DNA from: Struthidea cinerea | Lineage: Eukaryota; Chordata; Aves; Passeriformes; Corcoracidae | Reading direction: 5' to 3' | DNA length: 64,000 nt | Assembly (NCBI GenBank): GCA_013397865.1 | Contig: VZTI01005204.1 | Coordinates: 62,001-126,000 of the forward strand | In this document: positions 34,421 through 48,800 of the stretch, one piece after another | Layout of the letters: each line of letters starts with the position of its first letter | Position numbering within the stretch: the first letter of the stretch is position 1 | The notes under the pieces: model-generated | The model's input: only the letters and a program-made list of their open reading frames with translations | What the model was told of the DNA's origin: nothing | Databases searched by the model: none | Position numbers and translations under genes: made by a program

Positions 34421-37400
34421 ATTTTCTTCACCTCATTTGTGACATATGTTGAGGCATATGTATACTGGTCCCTCTCACTCATACTGAGGATTTTGGCAGT
34501 GCTTTGTTGCATTGACCAGGCTGGTCCCTCTGCAATGGGCACCATTGCCTCAGTTTAAACATATTTTGTACCAGTGAAGCTGCATCCATGAGATACCTTG
34601 TGCTGGAAAAACAAGGTCACCTTCACCCACTTCTTCCATTTATACTCCAAGCTTGTTGAAACCTAGTGCCAAGGTAGCTGCACTTCTTGGAGGCACAGCC
34701 ATGAAAGAGAGACAGTATTTATTGGAAACACTTGAGCAAAGCAAACAGATTCATTGAGCTAAAGCCAGTCTTAAGGTTGCTTAGTGCCAAAGCCTGGTTG
34801 GATTATTGCTCTGTGCTGCTGAAATCTTGCCAATTGTTTATCTAGCTGCATACATGGAGATATATGTTAACAACTGAAAAAGGGAAAGCTCTTATTATAA
34901 ATCAAATTCTCAACTTACCTGCTCATCTGTGAGTACTGGGCACTGAACAGTCCTTTTCTTTTTGAAAACTTCTGTTCAAACTGCTACTTAAGAATGATTC
35001 CACAATACTTCCACATTCTCTCTTGAGTCCGTAATGCCTTCTCCTGTGGGACAAAACCTGTGTCTGGGTTTTGTAGGTGTGCCAAAAAACAGCCAAGACA
35101 GAGAATTCAGCCCAAACATAGAGCTGCTCTGTTGCCAGACAACGTGAGCCGTGAGGAACAAAAGGTTTTCTAAGAGGTTGAGCTGATTCATTAATTTTCT
35201 TCCTTCACATCTATACCATTTGGGATTACATGGCTTTTGTGAGTTCTACTGCAGTGTTTTCTTCTTTCAAAGCTTTTCCTTCCCCAGCAGGGTGATGCAG
35301 AGCATGCCATGGGTAGGGGGAGCTGGGGGATGTGTATAAACACCCCACTCAGTCCCACTCCCTCAGTTTTACTGTGCCTTTAATTGAAAGTTAGGCAGAG
35401 GCAGAAGGGAACTTTGCCTTTAGCAAATGTTGGGCCAAATGCTTCTTGACCATAAGTTCAGGCTAACTCCCTCTGACCTTGCTGAAATAACAGGGCTCTG
35501 AGCCATGGAGGAGCTTGGTCTGTGTCCAGGGGAGTTTTTGGAAGATTCCTACATTTTGAGTGGATTTTATTGTTTTTAAGCACTCATGGTTCAGAGGAGG
35601 AAAAAGTGCTGCACACCCACCACAGAAGATTCCTATTATGTATTGTGTATTTTCTCAATGCGTGCCAACACTAGTGTGGCTGAAATGGCTGAAGGCATTT
35701 GCTGACTCCCTCTGTGGCCGAGGGTTTAAAAGCTACAGCTGAAGGTTTTTAAACACGTCTGGCTGTAGCGGGTTGGGTCGTAAGGGTGATGGTTCAGGGC
35801 TGCCTCTTGTGTTTCCATAATTCTTCCTTTTCTGTTAGCGTGGCTTTATTTTCAAGACTCCTTTCACAGGCACCTCTGAAGGCTTCTAAGCTCTCAGAGC
35901 AAACACTTCCCTGAGGGCTTTGAGGGGTTCCTTTGAAGATGTGCCAGGATCAGCTGTGTCATGCAAGAAGATGTTAATGAGGAGAAATTCAGTGACCTGA
36001 GAAGCAAGGCATCACGAAGCAGTGCTAAGGGACCATATGCTGGGATCCTTACGGGAGTCTTGTTAAGTTGATTAACTGTCAAAAAGGTTTTCTGTGGGGA
36101 GGAGGAATATAGTTATGTCAGGCTGTGGGCTTAACTGCAGAGACATAATGAAGCTAACATTTCAAATGAGAATAGTGTTGTCTTTTCTTCTGCAAAAAAT
36201 TACTATTTACTAAAACATTTAATGATGAAAAAATGTGGAAAAACCTCTCAAGATCTATTTTTTTCAGTGTAATCATAGGTCAAAAAATACTTTTTAGTCT
36301 TAGAATATTATTTTTACACATGAAGTGTATAAACAGAAAAGACTATAAGGTGATTGATCTTTTTTTAAGCAAGCATGGTCTTTACATTTGGTTTTGATTT
36401 CATTTTAAATAGAGAATAAATGATAAGAAAATTTTCCATCCTACATGTTCAGTAAATTTTTTAACTCAGTGTCTATGTGTTGAATAATTTTCATAAAAAT
36501 AAAAGTGGAAAGGCTTTGTTCTTGTTGTCTTTTCTATCTTATGTCACCACAAAACTTGGATAAACTTTTTATCCTTTCTCTATCCTTGCCCTGCACTAGT
36601 GACAACAATCAATCTTTTTATGGTTATACAGGCAGTTTATCTTTCCTCTCCTTCCCAGTTGCCCAAGCAGACCAATAATCTTTTGTTTACTTGAACTTTG
36701 TGTCCTTCTGGACTATGTGAAGGCAACAGTCTCGGGACAGAGTCCGAGGCAAAAGAGTTAAATTGACCCTGTTGCATGACAACTCCATTCAGAGGTTAGC
36801 TGCTTAATTAACTGTTTCTGTTGCCTAAGAGCCATTGTCATGGTCCAGTATCCAAACTGGAAGGAAAACTGTTCAGAGTTATATATTCCCTCAGACCTAA
36901 GCCAAGTTCAGGGACACCAGAGAGCAGAAAGCCCAAGGGAAAACTGACACTGCTTTGGGGACAGTGAACTGCTTTGGGCTTTCCATGGAAAGCCTCTCTT
37001 CGTTTCTGTGCCTCTTGGCCCAGCATGAGCCTTTACCAAGCTCCAAGCCTCCAGATCTATGCAAAAGCAGTGGAGCAGCTGGGAAGCTGTAGGAGTGCTG
37101 GTGGTACCAGTTAGACTCAGCTCCAGCCTACTGCTACTCACAGGTGTGTGCAAGCCTGAGCCATCATCCTTACCCACAACCGGGCCATAGCTGAGATCTG
37201 GGATATAGCAAGGCAACTGATAAGTTAAAAAAGGTGGTGGTAGGTTAAGCTGTCAGCTGATGCCTGCAAGGGTCACTGAGCTTTGCCTCTGCACAGGGTC
37301 ACTGAACAGGGATTGATGCTTTTGTTAGAGTTAGGGATGCATGAAAAAATGTAGGTAAAGATGTGAATGGATTGCAGTGAATGACATGGGTTTAGCTCAG

Positions 37401-40400
37401 CCACACCTGGCAGCCCTTTTGGAGCCCAAGCTCTTCTGGAAAAGCCCTCCAAACCTGAGCTATGAATCCAACATTAAACCAAACTCTGACTCCAGCTTTA
37501 TCCAGACTCTAGCAACCCTTGCTGTCCTTTGCTGGAATATATCCATGCTTGTACAAGTGTTGTGCCATTCAAAATCTTCTTATGGGGGGGAAGACACCAA
37601 GAATTTAGTGTCAGTGTAACGGACGTCTTATCACACTAATAGAAAAGTTGGTATTCTGCAGGTCCATTTGTTTGTTTGCTTGTTTGTTTTTCAAAATTAT
37701 TTATGGAAAACCTCAATAATAATAATAATACAGTCAAAACTGTTATGCACACATTGTGTAGACTCTACCCTTTTCCTCTGGTGTCCCTCTCACCCCTCCA
37801 CTTCTCCTCTGGGCCAATGGCTTAAGCCTGGGGGGAGTGGGTACGGGCAGGCAACAGCATCCTGAGTCCTTCAACGGGATAGTGGTGGTGGTGGTTTCTT
37901 CCTCCTCTTCCTCCTCCTCTAGGAACCACTTAAGGTCATACTCATATTTCCCAACACCTGTTGTGCTTTTTTCTTTCTTCATTGGTCTGCAGTTTTATGT
38001 TACATCTGCACTTACTATACATGGTACATTTTATCATTTTACCTATGTTAGAAACTTGTTCTTTTTTTTTTGTTTGGGTTTTTTGTTATTGTTGGTTTTT
38101 TGTTTGTTTGTTTGTTTTTGTTTCTCCTAAGATGGGTTTTGTTCAGCTTCCAGGTCAGCACTTCTGTTGCTCACTACTGGTATGCTGGTTAGAGCCCTGC
38201 AGCGCTCAGCATCAGCCCGTGCCCTGTCTCCAATATCCTGTGCCTGTACTCCTCTGCAGCACCTCTTAGGACCCCACCTCTGCAGCCTTTCCTCTCATAC
38301 CAGGCCTGCATTACATCATTCTGCTAAGACTGTAAAAGTTCCGTGCTCTACACAAGAGCTGTGTGCTGCTACTGTCCGTATAAAAGCTATGGCTATACCT
38401 TTGGAAGGTGAGCAATGCAAGTTCAGTGTAGCGACTTGATCATTAGAAAAATGGCTGTTACAGCAACAAATCAAACCAAGTAAAAGGAAAGCCTCGTGAA
38501 GGTCTAGGCAAATTCTGGCAAAGCAAGACTGATAAACTTCAATCCCAAAGCTCTGCGAATCCAAAGCAAAGCCTGTGTCCTGTTACCTGCAGGAGCTGTT
38601 CTGGCTTTAAGGGGCTGCGGCCTGCAGGGTGTGCTGGACAACCTATTTTTTTAAACCTGAGTACTCATGCTGTCCTGAAAAACTGTCTCAAACCTAATTC
38701 TGGTCTAGGCATCCTGTGTAGCCTTAAGTGCTGAAATGCTGTGATGCTAATTTTGGAGAGTAGCCCCCAGTTCAGCCCAGCCAACCCCAGCCAGCTCTCT
38801 GTCACCTTCCTGCATTGGGCTTTGCAGGGTCTGAAAGCCAGCTTAAAAGCCCATGGCTCCACATGCACATGTTCTCAGGTTCTTCCTGGACCTCCACCAT
38901 ACTCTCAGGATGAGCTCCTGACCCAGCAAACCATCCCCCATGGGATGGCTGGTGTGGGAGCCCTCGCAAGAAAGTGAATCCAGGCTTGTCCAGAGACCCC
39001 TGTAGGTGCCAGCCTGCTGGTCAGCCCCTGGTGCCTTCTCAACACCCTTGAGATATGGCTCTGTAACCTCATCCCTTGTCCTGTCCTTGGCACTGGGGCA
39101 GTGGCCTCCCATGGTGGTGGAGATCCTGCCTGAAGCCAGACTTTCACCGTCGGCTCAGGTCCATACTTAAAGCCCCAATCCTTTTGGCTCTCCTGTGTCA
39201 GGAGCCACAAAGTCACAGTGTTCTTAATAGGAGGCAGACAGGGCTGGAGCTGTTTTGAAAAATGCTGGCCTCTGTCAGAGATAGCAGGATGAATTTTGGT
39301 CTGGTAATACTAGATGATGCTCTTTTCTCTCTGTTTTGGCCTTAGTTCAACATGAGTTGTGTGCCAGGATCTCCTTGCCATGTCAACTTTGTAAAGAAGC
39401 ATGGGATCCTTTCCGGGTTTGATGGCCAAGTTTTTGCAGACATTAATTTTTAATATGGTTGGGCAAGAGGGAAAAATTCATTCATTTCATAACAACCTTG
39501 GATATTTGTTTCAGTAACTTGTATTCTTAACTTTATCCCATTTCATTTCTTGATCAACCCAATTTCTAAGTGGGGGATATTTTGGTAAGATTATGACTGA
39601 TGCTGCATTTGTGGTTTTAGCTTTAGGAAGCTGGAGACTGAGCACAGGACAAATGTTCTGGTGGGTCATAGCTGCCTTCTGATGTCCCAACAGGGAAATG
39701 GAATGCAAACAACTTGAGGACAGTATGGCACAGGCTGAGCTAGGGCCAGGGTTAGGTTCAGATGAAGGGCTACCTTTACTCAGGTAAATGAGAGATGAGG
39801 CCTTGTTAAAGGACGAATTTAGGATCAGGCTTCTCAGTGTAGTGATGTGTTGGTGTGCTGATATTCTGCCTGGAAGGGAGGACAAGAGGAGCTGATTGCA
39901 GTTCCAGTTCACAAGAGGCCCAGGCTAGCAGAAGGAAGCCAGCTGGGGTTACAGAAGTGACTTCCCTGGTTTGTGGTCATCTCATCGTGAAGCTGTCTCA
40001 CTTGACCATTGCTCCATGGAGGAGCAGTGCTCTGTCAGTGGGCAGTGACCAACCTCCTTGGCTATGCTCATTCTCTGCAGGTAGTCTGGCTGCTGCTGTG
40101 TGTGTAGTGCCCCCTGAGATGAGCACAGCTGCCTGGACTAGGTCTGTGCAGTGGAGACCTGGACCTTGATCCTGTTTTATTCCCTACTGCTGATGTGTTG
40201 TTGCTGAGGGTGTCAGAAGCCAGGCGAAAGTATTGCCCAATGTCCAGAACTGAAGGTCCTAAAAACCTGCTTAGATGTTGCCTCTACATATCCACAAAAA
40301 ACCTTTCCCATCTGACTTTTCTGAATGACTGCAGTATCATCTGTAAGTGTATCCAGCGAATTCACAGGCATTAACCAGGCTGAGCAGATTGATACCTTGG

Positions 40401-41737
40401 TCATAGGAACCATAAAACAGATGTCTTTTTGTGTAAAATCCCTGAGGGCTTGATGTGGGAGCAATGGTCTTGGTATCTTCTGAGAACATGGACAGACTGA
40501 GACTCAATGTGCCACACAGGTGGAGCTAAACTTTTCCTCTGAGAGATGAGAGGCAGGTTAAGGGAGAAGGAATCTGGCGTCTTTTCCTCATTTGGGGAAA
40601 AATGCTCTAATGCATACTGCTGATCCTAATAGCTCTGAAAGATAGGGACTGGTGGGTTTAGCCCCATTCTGCTGGAGGTATCAGCTTTGTGCCAGATTGG
40701 TACATAACCCAGTTTACAAATCAGCACATTAGTACAAGCCTGTCTTCATACATGAGAGTTTTGCAGTGACCAGTGACTGTGATGGATAAAGAATGGAGAC
40801 AGGGCAATGTCTCCATGGGCTCAGCAACCTTTGCTGGTGAACAGAGAGACCTTTAGCAGGATCAAGAACATCTGAAATTACTTTGACATAAGTTACAGCA
40901 GCCTTTGTTTTCCAGTCTCGTCCTGTATTTCACTTGGGTCCTACCTATCTGAAAAAACTAACATAGCTATTCAGTATTTTGCATATTTAAAACATTGTCT
41001 GTGCTAGTTTTTTCTCAAAGCAATTATATTTTTAAGTAATTATATTTATAAAATATCAACATCTTGCATAGCTTTCCAAAACAAATGTGGAACTGATCAA
41101 ATGCCACATTTTGAAACTTATCTTGAAATGAACCTATATTTTCACCGATTGATTTTATTATTTTGCTTACTGACAACTCTGAGGTGGTGAAAAAGATTTT
41201 TTCCCCCCAGGTAATTTATTAAAAAGCCTAACTACTTTTATAGGTCTCTGAAAAGGTTCATCATTGATAAAGAGCAAAAGAGTTCAGTTCTGCCAATAAA
41301 ACTTTGGACTGTTTGATTGCCAGAATCTATTAATCAGTAAAAGAAGTGTTTTAGAGTCTGTGGGTGAGAGAGAACCTAAAAGGAAACATCTTGATACAAT
41401 TTTAATTTTAGCCCTTAAATTGCATACCTGTATATAATGTAATTATTTTTTTCTCCGAAGGGGAAAAAGACCTACGATTTTTGTGATATTAGGGAGAGAG
41501 TAAAACACTGGAATTGAAAAAGCAAAATTAATCACCAAAACAGTAGATTATAATTGAAGCCCAGGTCTGGGTCTAGTGAATGGGATGAAGTGTCTATGCT
41601 TTTACATGATCCCTTCCACTAGTGTCCTTGATTTATTTTGCAGATAAACTCCAAAAGCTTAAGTCCTTGAGCTGCCTGTGCTCTAGATCTAAGCCACTTG
41701 TTTATTATGGAAAGAGCATATATCTCCATCCTTGGAG
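34421..41737. other. Intergenic, microsatellites only
   Basis: No exon could be supported. Simple repeats: AAT at 37715-37730, GGT at 37882-37894, a TTCCTC tract at 37896-37920 and TTTG at 38096-38120. Confidence 0.6.
37882..37920. repeat. (GGT)n followed by (TCC)n-like tract
   Basis: gtggtggtggtgg passes within two bases into a ttcttcctcctcttcctcct pyrimidine tract. It is simple sequence, and the poly-Ser or poly-Glu readings across it are artefacts. Confidence 0.85.
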
Positions 41738-41886
41738 TTAATCAGAGCTTGACTAGACATGACCCTGAGCGATCTGATCTAATTTTAACATTGACTCTAA
41801 CTTCAAGGTTGGCCCTGCTTTGAGCAGGGATCAGACTAGATGGGATCAGGAGGATCCTTCTCACTGAGGTTTTTCTATGAGTTTGT
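41738..41886 (+). mobile_element. CR1 LINE 3' fragment
   Basis: gcttgactagacatgaccct then gatctgatctaa, ttggccctgctttgagcag and cagactagatggga. These are sense CR1 3' landmarks with drift. It ends near ttctatgag, close to the CR1 terminal repeat. Confidence 0.82.
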
Positions 41887-44800
41887 GTATGTGTATACAT
41901 GTGCATGCAAACAATTACTGAAAGAGGTTACCCCTTGGCTCCAGGCTAAGGATGGAAGTTTCATACTGAAAGCATCACTGTGAAATTTGTCATAGGGCAC
42001 TTTGGCTAAATCAGTGAGTAGAGAAAATGGTTTACCTTGTTATCCTAAAGCATTTAAATTCTAAATTCTGAATTAAATTCTAAAGCATTAAAAGCAATTC
42101 AATCAGCTACAGAGCAACCAACCCATGTGAGTAAGGGGTCACTATTTAAAGATTTCTGCAAGTTAAATTTCTTTTTCCCAAGATATTTATTTCTTGGAGG
42201 AAAAAAATTTAGAAAAAGTCCTGAATTCTTGGTGTTTTGGTATTTCCCACTCCAAAACAGGTAAATTTAGAAGTCCTGCCTGCCTGCACAGCAAAAAGTG
42301 ACCTGCAGCAACAAGATGGAGGTGGTGGCCTAAGACAGTGTGGGGGCAAGTTGTTGGTGTCTCCAGCAGCGTGACTTGAGCAACCGTTGCTGGATAACCT
42401 GTTTGCAATCTCCCTAGTTTTTTTTTCCTCCCTCTATTCCTGCTCTCCTTCATCTTGTTCTTCTCTCTGCTAGTTGCTGTTATCTAGGAAGAGCACCTAA
42501 ATCCCATCTCAGGCCTTTTTAAATGGCGATAATGTCTGCTGAAGTATTTGTTCATAGGAGATGAAACACCATTAGGAAGAAAAGCCTCCTAGGACACATT
42601 ACAGTGTTGGTTTTTCAACATGCAAACACAGGGCTCCTCCAGGTTTTGGAACAGAGTAAGAAACTTGGAAAGTTGGATGGATTTTGACAGCTGTTTGAAA
42701 CTAGAATTACAGCAAGCGTTTCTTCAGTCTGATCTCTGAGGGTTTAATGAGGCTTAGGTTCAGGCAGTCAGTCGTCTGTGAAGCCTGAAAATTTTGTAAT
42801 CAAATGCTCAACTGCATTCAAAGAAAGTTGTGTAAGAAGATGAAAATCACTTTGCAGTGGGTTAAAAGAACAATATAATTGGGAAATTATATAGGAGCCT
42901 GATCAGAGCTTAGGGTGATCCCAGTATAAGTCAATGTAACCCTGTGTCAATCCAAAGATTTATTCAATCTTTCAGCATGTGTGAGTAGGATGCCAGAGCA
43001 GCAAAGTAGTTACCGGTATGTAGTACTGCAGGGGAGAGGAAAGCAAAACAAAATGAAAATCCTGAAAGTATGTATGGAAAAGTAAGGATTTGTCTACCAA
43101 GAAATCACTCAGAAATCTTTTTATTATTTCTTTCATTCATAGCATCAAGTTCAGGGTTTAAAATACCTTGATATTTAGATGAAATATTTGAAGGCTAAGG
43201 AACACAGAACTATTTAAAAAAGAAAAAAAAAAGTAAGAATTGAATTGTGGCAACTCTTCCATTAAAAATTAGTATTTGACTAAAAGCCTAATTAATGTCA
43301 GATATACATGCAATACCTATTTCTGTAGTGCTTCACCTCAGAAGGTCACTGTAAGAACAGTGTTAATGGTGTTTCTGGAGACAGAAATCAAAATTATCTT
43401 GAAATTAAACATTTAAACTACAAATTCTCTCACTGACTCGCTTTGACTTCTATCAAATGAAATCAAAGGTAAATGTACGATAAAATCCCTAAGAGACAGC
43501 ACTGAAAATCAGGTTTGCTCCCTTGTTAGCATTTCTCTTTCATTTCTTTCTCTTAAGGAATGTAGATCACCCTCAGGGATGTGAGGGCTGGAGCAAGGCC
43601 TGGGGCAGGTGCTGGTTTTTGCATCCCAACTGAAACCTGTTGCACATTTTGCAACTCTAGAGAACAGTGTACCTGCCAGCATTACTGAGAAGAGCACTAA
43701 TGATTTCCCTCTAGTGATGAAATACATCAACTACAGATTATTCTACGTATCTAAAGTACTGGCACTGTACAAGCACTTGTTTCTCCCTTCTTTTGAACAG
43801 ACACTTTGAGAAGGGAAGAAAAAGGAATCAGAAATTTATTGTTGTCCAGAACATTATAAAGTAAAAGTGCAAATAACAGCACTCTGTACCATGAAAAAAA
43901 ATCCCAGCAATCAACCAAACCAAACCTACCAATCAAGCAAAAAAACCCCAAAAGCACCCAAATAAAAAAAACCAAAACAAACCCGCACGACAACCATCAA
44001 AAAAACTACCTCAAAGCAACTTTTTAAAATTAGAAACAAAGTTTTACACTAAGTACACTGCTACATTTTGTTTGGTATTCTGGATAGAAAATGGCTACCT
44101 CTTAAGTTGAGTATCATGGCATATTTTCAGATGGAACAAGTAACTCTTTCCTCAGTTGTTTTCTTAGTACTTAGAAAATTTCTTCTCCAAGCCTGGGACA
44201 ATACTGTAAGAGTTGTTACTCCATGACAGGGCTTGAAGATTATAGCAGAAATAGGAGTGGATTCATCTAATTTTGCTAAGCCAATGAAGAAATTATTTAA
44301 TTAGCATGGGCACAAAATGCATTAACCAACCATTGTCACTTTTGGCATCATAAGTGTGCATTATTCCCCCTGAAAAATCATGACATTATTGGCTACTACC
44401 AAATAAATTTGGCAGTGGAAAAAAGGATTTGGAGATAGTAAGTTTGACACTACCTGTAAAAATAACTAGATAGCTACAAAGGAGAAGTCATTAACAAATG
44501 CCCTGAAGGGCATCAATGCAGGAGTAGAGCCTGTGTGGACACAGAATGTCTGTGGGAGGCTGACATGGAGAGAACCCAGCCACACCTTCACTGGTGTCTC
44601 ATGCCAGATTAGAGAGCAGGTAATTTACACCTAGCTCAAGGTGTCTCTTACACAGATTTTCTTGGCCACAAGAAGATATGGACAGAGGGGAACAAGGTTA
44701 GAATTTAAAAATGTTGTGAAAGTTGAGATAGGGATGACTTTTATCACAGTGATAAAAAAAAGGTAGTACAGTTGGACAGGAGCCACTGAGTACTGTCACT

Positions 44801-45722
44801 GCACAGGGAAGGATCAGAGGACATTTGGGGACTGTAGGTTCAACAGTGCTGCAGTAACACTTCAAGGATACGAAGCAATGGAAGAGCCTGCATGCGTGGT
44901 TGTGGAGCTAAAACAGCCAAAGGTCTTCAGGTTCGGCAGTTTATTTTCACGTGTAATTTTTCCTGGCCTTGATGCAAGACCTAGACTCGCTGACCTCTTT
45001 AGGTCTTTTACTACCTTATGGCTACATGAATGATATTTCCTGTGATTAAATCACAAGGTTTGCTGCCTGAGGATGAGGTGGTGACATTGTGATCACAGAG
45101 TTTTTCATATAAAGAGTCAATAAAAAATGAAACATAAGGAAATGGAGCCTCTCTACTCCTGGTTAATTTGACAAATGCAGAGAACTGAGTGATTACATGA
45201 TTAGGTACCAAAATTTTTACTGAGTTAACTCATGAGTTGGTCACAATTTATTGAAGTTGAAACACTGGATAGGCAGCCTGGTTTGCATCAATGGCATGTA
45301 TCCTGGTTAAAACCACTTTCTGGTATGTTATCCTTAGTTTTGCAGGAAAAGCTTGATGCAAAGTGCTAAAGTGAGGTGAACTGTGGCAAATTCTTGCTTG
45401 ATCCTGACTTGCACAGTCACTCACCTCTGACAAACCCTGCCCTGTGTCTGTGTCCATCAGACAACCTAAGACGGGGGACAGGGTGGGGCAGAAGAGATAA
45501 GATGCTTTCAAACAGTCATTGGGGACATGCCAAACACAGTTTTGGAGGGTTGCATTGCCATAACGTGCAGCTTTGGTAAGGGAGGTCCATGCCCAATGTC
45601 TCCAGCTTCCTGAGGGCGGAAGCAGCCCAACGCCTCCAGCCATCTGGGCTGTGGATGCACAGATGAAAAGTGGTGTGTGTGAGACAACCACTGTAATTTA
45701 AGGATCCTGGTATTGACAATCC
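41887..45722. other. Intergenic, nothing recognised
   Basis: AT-rich, with short chance ORFs and A-rich stretches (for example 43950-44000). No exon, RNA gene or clear repeat was found. Confidence 0.6.
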
Positions 45723-45815
45723 CCAGGTTTTCAAAATTCAACTGGACAAAGCCACCAGCAACTAAATCTGACCTCAGGGCTATGAGCAGGAGGTTGGGCC
45801 GAGACCTTCCTAATG
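45723..45815 (+). mobile_element. CR1 LINE 3' fragment
   Basis: ggttttcaaaattcaactgg acaaagcc, then gctatgagcaggaggttggg, follow the sense CR1 order (ttcaagactcgactggaca, then gagcaggaggttggac). The 3' terminus is missing. Confidence 0.65.
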
Positions 45816-48800
45816 TTGCTGTGAGCCTGTGGCCAAGTGCTGGGCCGCTCTGCAACTACCTCCAGATAACATTGTTTCTATACCTTCTCTTCCTCTCTCT
45901 TATCCTTTCTTTTTTGCTTTCTTGATCGCCTTTTTAACTTCCCTCTTACATCCCTTTCTCCACCTCCCCCTATCTCCACTCAGATAAACAGCCTGCCCCA
46001 AATCCCTTTTTCCTCACTGCTCCCAGTTTTGCTGCATCCCACCTCAACTTTCTATTGGTGACACCCTCAGCCTTGGAAGGCATTACCAAAGTGGATCCCC
46101 AGATCTTGTTGGCCTTGGGAGGTACAGTGAGGTCCAAAGTTCCCAGCACAACCTTCAGCTGTCATGCCTGCCCCTTGCTCAAACACCTTCCCCTCAGCGC
46201 CTCGTGAAACCTAGTCTCCCCCACTGTCATCTGTCACCATCAGCAATTTCTCCATGTCCTGCTGAGAGAGATGGCATCAGCTTGTGCCAGGGACCAACTG
46301 TCTACCTGCACTCATTAGATATCATCTCATTTCTTCCCTCCAGCTTGCTCCTTAAGTCATCTGCCTCTCCCTCTGCCCCCATCTTCCTCCTCCCACATTA
46401 TACTCTTATTATTTAATGTCGTTTTATTCACAGAATACTCAGCATGTGCAGAAAGACAGTGTTGACAAGTATTTAAAGATGTGGAAGAAGGAAGGACATT
46501 ATAGTTGCCAGATACTCTGCATATCCTGTGTACTGTGGTCATTACACCTGGAAAAAAACCCCACCAACCTGTTAATTTTAAATTTCAGTCTCAGTGGTCA
46601 TGAGATACCTATGTGAACATGTAGCACTCACAGCAAAAACATCTCCCAAAGCTGGAAGGCTGCAGAATCTGAAAAATAATCAGCATCACTTCAGCAAGAC
46701 CTGAAAATCATTAAATATTTGGACTAGTTTCTCAGAGGATTTTAATTATATTTAAAGAGCAATTCTTCTTTTGCACATGACAACAAGAATGGTGTCTTCT
46801 GTGTCAGTAAATATGCATCCAGGCTATATTTGAAGTCAATTATGCATATTTTAGAAATTAAAATAAATTATTTCTGTATTTTACAGTTGTTAGCATCACA
46901 ACACTGATGTAAAAAAACCCACACGTAACTAGATCTTCCCTCTAATGAGATCACATCTCCAAATGTTAATTTTGGATATATTGCCAACACAAAACTTAAG
47001 GGCACCTCGCTTTTTTTTTCAGCAGCACATTAACCATGTATCTTTTCAGCTTTACTTGCAGTGACTGGGGATTTTTGTCTAAAAAATCCCTACTGTAGTC
47101 AAGAGCCATAAACTAAGGTGCTCACAGCAAATTATTTTTCTCTCACAAGTGCACTTGGGACGAGAATCAATGTTATATGTAATCAGGAAACCAGTGAAAA
47201 ACTCTCAAGCCACTTCGGTTTTCAGTGTAGTTTAAATGGCTTAATAAAGAGTAGGATACAATTGCTGGTGCTGAAAAATGGAAACCTTCTCTCCTGTGGG
47301 AACTTAATTAATGAAGATTTAAAAAAACCCTACAAAAACCCCCTAATTTGACAGCTCTCTGGCAGGCTTTGCAGGGCTGACTATGTAAGAACTGTTTGAC
47401 CTTGTAAACTCAGCAGATTCAAAACACATCTGAGAGACAGGGTGGGTACCAAGTCTCATTCTCACACTTGCTTAAAACCTCTCTGTTCAAACCTACATCT
47501 TCAAGTACATATAAACCTTCATTACAAAAAAAAAAAATTGAAGTAGATTTTGGCCAAATTAATTTTTTTTACTGAACGGTAACCAAAATACCTATTTTGT
47601 GTCAGTACCTTTCTTTAACTACATCTATGCAATGTTGCATGATTTTAGTCCCTTTAAGACAAGAATTGTTCTCCTATAGACATTTTGACTTAAGGCATGC
47701 AGTAGCCTTCCTTAAACCAGGAAAGTCAGATCAACTCCTAAGTGCTTTGCAGTTTTACATTTCAGCAGCAAGATGCCAGAGCAGCTTTGCTTGGCACGTC
47801 GATTAACTCCGGTGTCAGGGAACAACAAGGACAGACCACAAAAGCTTTAGATAAATACAAGCAGAAAGATGTTAAATGTGTTCCAGTGGATATTTACTTA
47901 CTTGTGTCAGAGAACTATTAAGGCAAGGCAGACACAACTGTAAAACTCAGCAGCTCCAATAGATGAGTGGCGTGTCACTGCATATCACAGAACAGAGGTG
48001 TTTTGGAGAAGGGTGAACACATCACATATGTTTTAGAGGAGGCTCTAAAACACTACTATGCTGAAATGTCCCAAAAGAATTAATCATCACCTAACGTCTA
48101 GGATCCAAAGTGCTTCTCATCTAAACTCATTCCTGCTAATTAAGCTGAGAAGGGGACAGAATCCACGAGGCAAGCACCTACCACTCTTGTGACAAAAGAA
48201 AGGGGCTATGAATTTTCTGCTGGTAATACACAAAGGAATATGTTTCTATGCTCCCAACTATCAAATCAATCATGTACAAAAAGAGGCCAGAAATTCTTTT
48301 TCTTTGGGATTTGTTCTCTTCTGAGACTGTCATCCCAGGCATTGGCAGAAGCTCAGAGTGAACTAGGACAACACATCACCTCCTAGGGACACGGATGAGA
48401 AAAATGCCATCAAACTTTCTTTCCAGTATGGCTGCAGATATTGCAGCAGTTCAGTCACACAAGTGGCCCATTCATAAGCTGCTGATCAATATGAATTAAT
48501 GGTGATTTTGGGAGAGTGTTTTCTCTCAAACCCAGGGGGAAAACAGTCTGTACCTGCTGATGAAAAATATTTAAAGCAACAGCAATAAAAATACATGGAT
48601 TTTGTAGCCAGAATGAGTTGCCCCCAAAACTGACACCAAATTTTCATACACAAAAAGCATTTTTGTAAACATTTTTTACCATATCAGAAGTTGATATCCT
48701 ACATGAAAGCAAGGGAAGCAGTGAAGTTGCTGACATTTGCACAGGACAGATTCTGATGTCTGTTCCACATTGTGTATGTCCTAGAGAAGGTACAGAACAG

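Noticed and set aside
37743..37982. Frame with poly-Glu/poly-Thr run
   Set aside because: It is translation of the GGT/TCC microsatellite at 37882-37920.
40213..40464. 83-codon minus-strand frame
   Set aside because: The composition looks protein-like, but there are no splice sites in a consistent frame, no known family and no neighbouring exon.
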